Positions 17,024 through 24,247 of a stretch of DNA of 64,000 bases are shown piece by piece (positions within the stretch are counted from its first letter, which is position 1; the number at the start of each line of letters is the position of its first letter). The stretch lies in assembly GCA_964353015.1 (NCBI GenBank), contig CAYGUA010000008.1, positions 108,408-172,407 of the forward strand. The letters run 5' to 3'. The notes under the pieces are model-generated. The model did no database searches and had not been told where the DNA came from. It saw nothing but the letters and a program-made list of their open reading frames with translations. The translations under genes were made by a program, and so were the position numbers. Origin of the DNA: JAMZMI01 sp964353015. GTDB taxonomy: Bacteria > Bacteroidota > Bacteroidia > Cytophagales > Cyclobacteriaceae.

Positions 17024-18816
17024 TTACGAGGTTCTTTCAGCTTATTGAAAACTTCATACAACTTTTCGTTTTCAAGCTGGGTTTTGGCATTGACTTTCTT
17101 TTTAAAGCTCCAAACAGTGCTTTTGCGTAAGGATAGCATTTCCGAAAGCTCATTGAGTGAATATTGATTCTTATTCATCGTTTCATAGAAAATATAAAAG
17201 GCCTTACCAAGTGGGAATTTGATGTTATGAAAAAGTGTGTTTGTGGTGGGTGATTCCTGGTAACCACATTTAGTGCATCGTCTGCTAAACGCAACCGCTC
17301 CCGGACTATAGCTTTTATTGGAACATTTATAACACTCAAATCCATCGCCCCATTTATACTCAGCCAATATTTCTAATAATTCATCATCCCCACTAAAAAT
17401 ATTCTGGAATTCAGGAAAGGTGAGCTCTTTATTCAAAAGTCGCTCTTTCTGTATCACTTTGATATTATTCATCAAACGAAAATTGTCAAGATCTAAAAGC
17501 GAATTGATTGCCGAAATTTCACGAGTTTGATGTTCAAGTTGTGCGTTTTTTTCAACGAGTTCTTTTGTCCGATCCGCAATCTGAATTTCAAGCTTCGCAT
17601 TTAGTTTATCTTTATACCGCGAGTTCTGCTCATGTTGAGCAACGATCCTCTTATAAGCCCGATCACGGTTGTCTTTCAAAATCCTGACTCTATCACTCAA
17701 GGCGAATGAGAGAAACAACATTTCCAAAACAAAGGCAATATGCAAGCTATAATAGCTCACTATATAAAAAGGGATAACAGAGAGCATGAGCAAAGCCTTT
17801 GAAATAAAGCCCAAGAAAAGAACGCCATAAGCAACAATAAAGAATCGCGCTGGCTTATAGCCACGCATATATACCGAGATACTAATGATGAATACTCCCA
17901 ATAATGGAATAATCTCAATACTACGATATTGAAATAAATCCTGATCAAAAAACAAGGCATACAGAAACCAGATGACTCGTAAAATCAGAACGCCGATTAA
18001 CACCTTATCGAACCTTGGTGATCTAACACGGCTGTTAAGAAACTTTCGAGAAAAAAGGATAGACCAAAAGATCAACTGAAACATGGCCACACCATGCGCT
18101 ATTTGATTCCAGTGTGGATTGTTAGGCCACAGATATTGATAACCCACACCATCGACGCTCATTGCATAGATCCCAACACTTAGTATATAAAAAGTATAAT
18201 ATAGATACCTAGTTTCCTTGATTGCGGAAAAAATCAGAATATTATAAAGTGAAATGATTAGAATCATTCCATAAAATATTCCATAGATAAAATATTCTAC
18301 GAGTGCATATTCTATGAATCGATTATAGCTTCTTATTGCGATGCGGATATCAGCGTATTCATGGCTTCTTACCTTGAAATAGCATAAATATTCACCTTGG
18401 CTTGCCAATGGTATTTCGAAATTTTTGTGCTGAAATGGTTTTGAAGAAAAGACATTTAAATCTCCCATTTCGTATTGCGTGAAAATAGAATCTGATTCAT
18501 GTTTCACATAAACTTCGAGGTGATCTATGGTCTGATCATAAAATTCGATCAGGAAGTTCTTTTCAATGGAAGGAACAATAAGTGCGATCCTTACCCAATA
18601 ATTTGATTCAGTATTGTAGTCTGTAGGTTTGTATGATTCATTTCTAACAAATAAATTCTGAAAACTTTCGCCTGATACATCCTTAATAGAAAGCATAGCC
18701 GAGGTATCTTCATAGTATTCGAGATTATTTAAATCCAATAATATCTCATCGGTTTCCGGTGCGATTATTACAGGTTGGATGAACAATGAAATCCAAAGGA
18801 AGGAAAGGATATACAT
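17017..18816 (-). CDS. 7TM-DISM membrane sensor with transposase-type zinc-ribbon/HTH output domain
   Basis: 599 residues. Signal peptide or first helix (1-19); periplasmic 7TMR-DISM extracellular beta domain (about 25-165); seven-helix 7TMR-DISM membrane block (about 172-375); coiled coil (378-440); helical linker (445-490); zinc ribbon with C495-x2-C498 and C514-x2-C517; then NTLFHNIKFPLGKAFYIFYE and a helix-turn-helix (551-575, YSLNELSEMLSLRKSTVWSFKKK). The last part follows the order of the IS1595-type transposase zinc-ribbon domain (PF12760), but no DDE nuclease follows. 7TM-DISM proteins usually end in kinase, cyclase or LuxR domains. I infer a membrane-bound one-component transcription regulator, probably of the glucan locus that follows 257 bases downstream on the same strand. 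Confidence 0.85.
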   Translation of the reverse strand: MYILSFLWISLFIQPVIIAPETDEILLDLNNLEYYEDTSAMLSIKDVSGESFQNLFVRNESYKPTDYNTESNYWVRIALIVPSIEKNFLIEFYDQTIDHLEVYVKHESDSIFTQYEMGDLNVFSSKPFQHKNFEIPLASQGEYLCYFKVRSHEYADIRIAIRSYNRFIEYALVEYFIYGIFYGMILIISLYNILIFSAIKETRYLYYTFYILSVGIYAMSVDGVGYQYLWPNNPHWNQIAHGVAMFQLIFWSILFSRKFLNSRVRSPRFDKVLIGVLILRVIWFLYALFFDQDLFQYRSIEIIPLLGVFIISISVYMRGYKPARFFIVAYGVLFLGFISKALLMLSVIPFYIVSYYSLHIAFVLEMLFLSFALSDRVRILKDNRDRAYKRIVAQHEQNSRYKDKLNAKLEIQIADRTKELVEKNAQLEHQTREISAINSLLDLDNFRLMNNIKVIQKERLLNKELTFPEFQNIFSGDDELLEILAEYKWGDGFECYKCSNKSYSPGAVAFSRRCTKCGYQESPTTNTLFHNIKFPLGKAFYIFYETMNKNQYSLNELSEMLSLRKSTVWSFKKKVNAKTQLENEKLYEVFNKLKEPRNS

Positions 18817-18901
18817 GAAAATCTACTTTATCTTATTGATAAAGCTAATTGATTATCCCCATAAATTAGATCAACAAACTGGCGTGGCAAATACATCCAG
18901 C

Positions 18902-19279
18902 TCAGGTCTTTCGTAATTTTTGATCTTTAAAAAACATGATGATTGCCATCAAAATACTCAAAACCAAACCTCCGAGTGTAAAAGCATCTACAAGTTTTCT
19001 TGACAAATCAACCCCTGAGATTTTCTCAGCCATATATTCCGTAAAGGAACTTGGAATGTTTCTTTCCCCAAGAGCTCTTTTGATATCCCAATGCCAATCC
19101 GTCAACGGGCAATAACCTAATACGCCTTTATATAATCCAATTACAATCCAGGCAAAAAGTATAAGCCCAAGTAGAATGAGATGTGCTTTTCTGGTCTTTT
19201 TAGGAATCCAACCAGTCAAGACAAACAGAACTAAAAGGGAATGAAAAACGGTGAAAAAGTGATCGAGAAAAATGAGCAT
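18902..19279 (-). CDS. DUF2784 family membrane protein
   Basis: 125 residues with three predicted membrane helices (about 5-23, 33-52, 95-115). The motif GYCPLTDWHWDIKRALGE is the DUF2784 signature. The function of the family is unknown. It lies 27 bases downstream of the phosphodiesterase gene on the same strand, so the two may be cotranscribed, and ends 85 bases before the sensor-regulator start. Confidence 0.85.
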   Translation of the reverse strand: MLIFLDHFFTVFHSLLVLFVLTGWIPKKTRKAHLILLGLILFAWIVIGLYKGVLGYCPLTDWHWDIKRALGERNIPSSFTEYMAEKISGVDLSRKLVDAFTLGGLVLSILMAIIMFFKDQKLRKT

Positions 19280-19306
19280 AGATGTGCATTCACTAAAATG
19301 ATGCCA

Positions 19307-20569
19307 TTAATTTTCATTCGACTCTAGAAGTATCTCTTGCAATACTTTCAAATCTCCGTCAATAGAATCAGTAACTTCAAGACCTAAAATTTCCGCAATT
19401 AGCGGATAGACGTGAATGTTCTCGAAAGGATCCACCACATAACCTTCTTTAAATAAAGGGCCTGATGCTGCGAAAATCGAACGCATTTCTCTGTTTTGAT
19501 AAGGATCAAATCCATGAGTGCCGCCCCTTACAGGCTTGGGTTTCTCCAAAACCACTGTAGGTGCTTCAGTATACAAAATCAAATCACCAATTCTTTCATT
19601 TGAAGACATATGCAGGTTATTAGGCAGTTTATCTGGTCGATACACCTGAACCCGCCCATCCTTGATGAGCGCTGATTCAATCTCCAATATCCTAGACGAA
19701 TCATCACAATAAATCATAGGTGGAAAACTGGTAGAAATCTCACAACCAGCCAGATCTACTATTTCCGATAAAACCACACCATATTTGATGGCTGACATTC
19801 CATGATCTGAAACAAGAACCACATTCACAGGCAAATCAACTTCCTTTAAATTGTTGATAAATTCCCCAAACAAGGAATCCATTTTCAAAACAGTTTCTCG
19901 AGTCTGATCTGAATCGGGTCCAAAATTATGACCAGCATCGTCCACCATTGAAAAATATGCATTAATAAAATGAGGTCTCGAATCCTCCTCCAACTTCAAC
20001 CAATCTAATATTTGAGCGAATCGAAATACATTCGAAACCGAAGATTTATAGGGATAATAATAGTTAGAATAGGTGTTATGAATACTTGCCTCAGAACCAA
20101 TCCAAAAAAATGAAGCCGACAACATACCTGCTTCTTCCGCCAACACCCACAATGGCTTGCCACCGTACCAACCTCCATCTTTAGAAGATTTATCTTTTAT
20201 TTTATACCAGGCATTGCGATCACGGCTGTAAAATTCATTTCCTATGATGCCGTGATTAATCGGATATAGACCGGTGATTAGGGTATAGTGATTGGGAAAT
20301 GTCTTGGTAGGAAAAGAAGGAATCATCTCAGAAGTAGTGACCCCAGATTCCATAAACTTCAGGATATTTTTTGCGCCATATTTTTCAGCATAATCATATC
20401 TAAAGCCATCAATCGATATCAAAACCACATAAGATTGAGATATAGCCCATTCGGAGTTTTTCTTACCTCCTACAATTTGTGATTTTATAACCTCATTATA
20501 TTCCGAATTCTGGGCACATGATTGACCAAAGCATGCTGTTGCAAACAACAAAATGATAAATTTTAGCAT
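19307..20569 (-). CDS. Ectonucleotide pyrophosphatase/phosphodiesterase-like protein
   Basis: 420 residues of the alkaline-phosphatase superfamily (type I phosphodiesterase, PF01663). The metal and catalytic sites are visible: first Asp in VVLISIDGFRYDY, nucleophile Thr in PTKTFPNHYTLITGLYP, DDAGHNFGP, SDHGMS, and the last His in GGTHGFDP. Such enzymes cleave nucleotide or lipid phosphodiesters outside the cytoplasm. The N-terminus (MLKFIILLFATACFGQSC-AQ) is an export signal and may be a lipoprotein signal, GQSC being an imperfect lipobox. No neighbour indicates the substrate. Confidence 0.9.
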   Translation of the reverse strand: MLKFIILLFATACFGQSCAQNSEYNEVIKSQIVGGKKNSEWAISQSYVVLISIDGFRYDYAEKYGAKNILKFMESGVTTSEMIPSFPTKTFPNHYTLITGLYPINHGIIGNEFYSRDRNAWYKIKDKSSKDGGWYGGKPLWVLAEEAGMLSASFFWIGSEASIHNTYSNYYYPYKSSVSNVFRFAQILDWLKLEEDSRPHFINAYFSMVDDAGHNFGPDSDQTRETVLKMDSLFGEFINNLKEVDLPVNVVLVSDHGMSAIKYGVVLSEIVDLAGCEISTSFPPMIYCDDSSRILEIESALIKDGRVQVYRPDKLPNNLHMSSNERIGDLILYTEAPTVVLEKPKPVRGGTHGFDPYQNREMRSIFAASGPLFKEGYVVDPFENIHVYPLIAEILGLEVTDSIDGDLKVLQEILLESNEN

Positions 20570-20633
20570 CGCCCAAAATTGATCTACTTTTTTTATATCT
20601 AATAGCCAATTTCAAAATTTAATAGAAATAAAA

Positions 20634-20661
20634 AACCCACTTAACATCGGTCAAGTGGGTT
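20634..20661 (-). terminator. Intrinsic terminator of the 20688-21107 gene
   Basis: A perfect nine-base-pair stem (AACCCACTT with AAGTGGGTT) and 10-base loop. On the minus strand it runs into TTTTTATTTC. Confidence 0.8.
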
Positions 20662-20687
20662 ATAAATTATCAGTAATAAATCTTATA

Positions 20688-21107
20688 TCAACTATCTAGA
20701 TTTTGATCCATCAACTTTAGGAATTCATTTACTTCTGAGACGATTTGAGTAGATTTTACTCTCAAAGAAGCGGAAGACAACTCTATAGTACGCTTTACTG
20801 ATTCGTATAGCTCTACTTTTCGGTTAAGCATTATTTCATAGTCAGCAACTGTTGTTTCTGCATTTTCTTCTTTTTTCAAACCTGTCAACGTTTTTTTGCT
20901 GACTTTTATGTCCTCCTTCATTATTGGAAGCAGTTCATCAATTACCTCCCGCGCCTTGTGAAAATCTCTCAATTCAACAGCCTGATCAAGCTGCTCCGAA
21001 AGCGCGACAAAGTTTTCAATATTCACATCCGACGATGCACTTTTTGCTGACATCAATCCCACCAAAACAACAATCACCAGCGGCATAATAATCTTAAATT
21101 TTATCAT
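20688..21107 (-). CDS. Small secreted helical protein of unknown function
   Basis: 139 residues from ATG 21107 (MIKFKIIMPLVIVVLVGLMSAKS), a start that gives a compact signal peptide; a longer frame to 21131 only adds MLKPINQI. The mature part is nearly all helix and charged (EQLDQAVELRDFHKAREVIDELLPIMKEDIKVSKKTL...), in two long amphipathic segments that could form a coiled-coil hairpin. No family was recognised. It is transcribed alone, with a terminator right behind it. The location should be periplasmic or membrane-anchored. Confidence 0.7.
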   Translation of the reverse strand: MIKFKIIMPLVIVVLVGLMSAKSASSDVNIENFVALSEQLDQAVELRDFHKAREVIDELLPIMKEDIKVSKKTLTGLKKEENAETTVADYEIMLNRKVELYESVKRTIELSSASLRVKSTQIVSEVNEFLKLMDQNLDS

Positions 21108-21270
21108 GATTTGATTTATTGGTTTTAGCAAATATATAAAATATTTTTAAATATCTAATTTACAGCCATTTACATCATTTATGTAAAGTAATAGTTTGGT
21201 GTTAAACCATAAACGTCTAACAATGAGTAGACTGGATTTTACAGAATCTCGAGAACCGAAAGGGCACAAA

Positions 21271-21298
21271 AAAACCTGCAAGTTGTCCTGCAGGTTTT
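21271..21298 (-). terminator. Intrinsic terminator of hppA
   Basis: A perfect ten-base-pair stem (AAAACCTGCA with TGCAGGTTTT) around an eight-base loop. On the minus strand it is followed by TTTTGTGCCC. Confidence 0.85.
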
Positions 21299-21321
21299 GA
21301 AAAATTAGGTATCAAAAATGC

Positions 21322-23577
21322 TTATTGGGCTTGAATCACATCAGAGGTTGTTTCTACAGCCACATCTTCCATAACAAGTTCAATTTTCTTATCATCAAGT
21401 GGTAACTCAAGTGAAGCATGCGCGCCTGAACCATATATTTCGCCAAGGATCGGAGCAATTACCAATCCGATTAGGCAAGTCAATTTGATCAAAATATTCA
21501 TAGATGGTCCTGATGTATCTTTAAAAGGATCACCAACTGTATCACCGGTTACTGCAGCCTTATGAGCTTTTGATCCTTTAAAAGTCATTTCACCATTAAT
21601 CATCACGCCAGCTTCAAATGATTTTTTCGCATTGTCCCATGCACCACCAGCATTGTTTTGAAAAATTGCCCAAAGTACGCCTGAGACTGTCACACCAGCC
21701 ATATAGCTACCCAGAGCTTCTGGTCCCATAATGAATCCAACAAGAATTGGAGTGACAATAGTCAATACACCCGGCAACATCATTTCCTTAATTGCCGCTT
21801 TGGTTGAGATATCTACACATTTGCCATATTCTGGCTTGCCAGTACCTTCCATGATTCCAGGAATCTCTCTGAATTGTCGTCGTACTTCTTCAACCATTTC
21901 CATGGCTGCTTTTCCTACAGATTGCATTGCCAAGGCAGAAAATACAACTGGAATCATCCCGCCAATGAATAATGCAGCCAAAACATCCGCTTTGAAGATA
22001 TTGATACCATCAATTCCTGTGAATGTCACATAAGCAGCAAATAATGCCAATGCCGTTAAAGCAGCAGAAGCAATAGCAAACCCTTTTCCAATGGCCGCAG
22101 TAGTGTTTCCTACTGAATCCAGAATATCTGTTCTCTCTCTGACTTCTTTAGGTAACTCGCTCATTTCAGCTATACCACCTGCATTATCCGCAATTGGGCC
22201 AAAGGCATCAATTGCAAGTTGCATTGCTGTAGTAGCCATCATAGCTGAGGCAGCAATTGCTACACCGTAAAATCCTGCGAACTCATAAGCACCCCAAATG
22301 GCTCCAGCAAATAAAAGTATTGGCGCAAATGTGGAAATCATACCAGTCGAAAGACCTGCAATGATATTAGTAGCAGCTCCTGTTGATGAATTTTTTACAA
22401 TATTCAAAACCGGAGGCTTGCCTAGACCTGTATAATATTCTGTGAAATAACTGATCAAAGCTCCAACAGTTAAACCTACCAAAACGGCATAAAAAACATT
22501 GATAGAAGCTACAGCTACAATCCCTTCACCAAACAAATTCATTTTGATTGTATCTGGTAGGATGTAATCAATTACAAAATATGATGCAATCGCAGTAAGA
22601 ATGATCGAACTCCAGTTTCCTTTGTTCAAGGCAGTTTGTACTTGATCTTCCTTGGCATTGTTTTCATCTGAGATTTTTATGAATACAGTTCCAATTATGG
22701 AAAAAATAATACCAAGACCTGCAATTAGAAGAGGTAATAGGATCGGGCCAATTCCACCAAAATCATCATCAATACTTCCGCCCATATCTCTGATCACATA
22801 GTTACCCAACACCATAGAAGCTAAGACGGTGGCCACATAGGATCCAAAAAGGTCTGCACCCATTCCAGCCACATCACCAACATTATCGCCCACATTATCA
22901 GCTATTGTTGCAGGATTACGAGGATCATCTTCTGGAATACCTGCTTCAATCTTACCAACTAAATCTGCGCCAACATCGGCAGCTTTAGTATAGATACCTC
23001 CACCAACTCTGGCAAAAAGTGCGATAGATTCTGCTCCCAATGAAAAACCAGCCAACGCTTCAAGTACAATTGTCATATCTGCTGAAGTCGTCCATGCTCC
23101 ACCCATGAACCATTGGAACAACAGGATGAACAGCATACTTAAACCAAAAACAGCAAGTCCAGCCACACCAAGCCCCATCACGGTACCACCAGTGAAAGAA
23201 ACTTTTAATGCTTTAGCCAAGCTTGATTTAGCGGCTTGTGTAGTTCTCACATTGGCTGCAGTTGCGATACGCATACCTATATTTCCAGCCAGAGCTGAGA
23301 AAACCGCTCCTATTACAAATGCAACAACAATAAACCAATGGGTTGTCTCAACAAGAACTGATATTAATCCCAACAATGCTCCAGCTACTACAACGAAAAT
23401 TGACAAAACCCTATACTCAGCTGACAAGAATGCAAGCGCACCCTCACGGATGTGGTTTGCTAAATCCTGCATCTTTTTATCACCGGCATCCTGCTTATTG
23501 ACCCAGCGGGATTTGACGATCATAGTAAGTATTCCAACGAGCGCCAAAATGGGCACTATAAAAATAATATTGGCCAT
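21322..23577 (-). CDS. hppA: K+-dependent membrane-bound ion-pumping pyrophosphatase
   Basis: 751 residues and about 16 membrane helices. It hydrolyses pyrophosphate to pump H+ and/or Na+ across the inner membrane. The substrate motif is intact (KAADVGADLVGKIEAGIPEDDPRNPATIADNVGDNVGD), as is the second Asp cluster (GDTVGDPFKDTSGPSMNIL). In GNTTAAIGKGFAI the residue that is Lys in K+-independent pumps is Ala, which places it in the K+-dependent class. That class includes Na+ pumps and H+/Na+ pumps, so the ion is undecided. The C-terminus carries an acidic tail (KKIELVMEDVAVETTSDVIQAQ). A single-gene unit with its own -7 box and terminator. Confidence 0.96.
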   Translation of the reverse strand: MANIIFIVPILALVGILTMIVKSRWVNKQDAGDKKMQDLANHIREGALAFLSAEYRVLSIFVVVAGALLGLISVLVETTHWFIVVAFVIGAVFSALAGNIGMRIATAANVRTTQAAKSSLAKALKVSFTGGTVMGLGVAGLAVFGLSMLFILLFQWFMGGAWTTSADMTIVLEALAGFSLGAESIALFARVGGGIYTKAADVGADLVGKIEAGIPEDDPRNPATIADNVGDNVGDVAGMGADLFGSYVATVLASMVLGNYVIRDMGGSIDDDFGGIGPILLPLLIAGLGIIFSIIGTVFIKISDENNAKEDQVQTALNKGNWSSIILTAIASYFVIDYILPDTIKMNLFGEGIVAVASINVFYAVLVGLTVGALISYFTEYYTGLGKPPVLNIVKNSSTGAATNIIAGLSTGMISTFAPILLFAGAIWGAYEFAGFYGVAIAASAMMATTAMQLAIDAFGPIADNAGGIAEMSELPKEVRERTDILDSVGNTTAAIGKGFAIASAALTALALFAAYVTFTGIDGINIFKADVLAALFIGGMIPVVFSALAMQSVGKAAMEMVEEVRRQFREIPGIMEGTGKPEYGKCVDISTKAAIKEMMLPGVLTIVTPILVGFIMGPEALGSYMAGVTVSGVLWAIFQNNAGGAWDNAKKSFEAGVMINGEMTFKGSKAHKAAVTGDTVGDPFKDTSGPSMNILIKLTCLIGLVIAPILGEIYGSGAHASLELPLDDKKIELVMEDVAVETTSDVIQAQ

Positions 23578-23606
23578 GTTAAAAGTTGATTTTTTTAAAA
23601 GATTCG

Positions 23607-23614
23607 CAAATATA
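23607..23614 (-). promoter_or_regulatory. Candidate -7 box of hppA
   Basis: On the minus strand TATATTTG matches TAnnTTTG exactly, placed to give a leader of about 25 bases before the hppA ATG. A -33 element was not clear. Confidence 0.4.
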
Positions 23615-23786
23615 GACGAGTTGACAAATTATAAAAATGTACAGCCAGTGAATATGAAAATGATATCATAATACAAACGATTATCTACATCAATTATCGC
23701 CAATTTTATTTTGCAATATTTTTTTCCAGTACCGCAAGAAATGAGAAAAACTTGCATCTAAAGCAATGAATTAAATCTTTGATAAC

Positions 23787-24227
23787 ATGAGAATAAATAA
23801 AAAAATCTTTCTTCCACTTCTGATTATTATAATATCAAACCATTCAATATTTGGACAACCTCCAGGTGGCCCGGGCGGCCCAGGTGGTAGAGGCGCAGGT
23901 TTCGACCCAAATGAAATGATCGCTCGTGAAAAACAAAATGTGCTTGATCATGTCACAAACTTATCAGAAGATCAGGTGGTGCTTTTAAATGGTATCTATG
24001 AGGAGTTTGGTAAAACAATCAAGGAAACATTTGAGGAAATGAGAGGATCAGGTGATCGCGAAGCAATGAGAAGCAAAATGCAAGGACTGAGAAAAGAAAA
24101 AGATGCCTTAATAATGGATGTGCTTAGCGAAGATCAGTTTGCTCAATACAAAACCATCACTGCACCACGCGAAAGAAAGAAACCAGACCAAGAAAAGAAA
24201 GAAGAAAACCTAGATACAGTAGAGTAA
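23787..24227 (+). CDS. Spy/CpxP-like small periplasmic protein
   Basis: 146 residues. A signal peptide (MRINKKIFLPLLIIIISNHSIFG-Q) is followed by a Pro/Gly stretch (PPGGPGGPGGRGAG), a helical core and a charged tail (RERKKPDQEKKEE). The motif LSEDQ occurs twice (NLSEDQVVLLNGIYEEF and VLSEDQFAQYKTI), similar to the LTxxQ repeats of the periplasmic chaperones Spy and CpxP. It is 20 bases upstream of a large outer-membrane barrel gene and surely cotranscribed. A helper for folding or loading of that barrel is plausible, but not shown. Confidence 0.72.
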   Translation: MRINKKIFLPLLIIIISNHSIFGQPPGGPGGPGGRGAGFDPNEMIAREKQNVLDHVTNLSEDQVVLLNGIYEEFGKTIKETFEEMRGSGDREAMRSKMQGLRKEKDALIMDVLSEDQFAQYKTITAPRERKKPDQEKKEENLDTVE

Positions 24228-24247
24228 TCATATAAAATTATCTTCTC

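Noticed and set aside
17017..17600. Reading the zinc-ribbon end of the sensor as an inserted IS1595-type element
   Set aside because: No DDE domain, no terminal inverted repeats and no target duplication; the frame is continuous with the 7TM part through a coiled coil.
4270..18816. The glucan locus as a recently acquired genomic island
   Set aside because: No integrase, tRNA edge, direct repeats or visible shift in composition against the flanks.
23105..23671. A 188-codon open frame antisense to hppA
   Set aside because: It lies opposite a clearly conserved pyrophosphatase gene and its protein shows no family motif; long antisense frames are expected from hppA codon bias.
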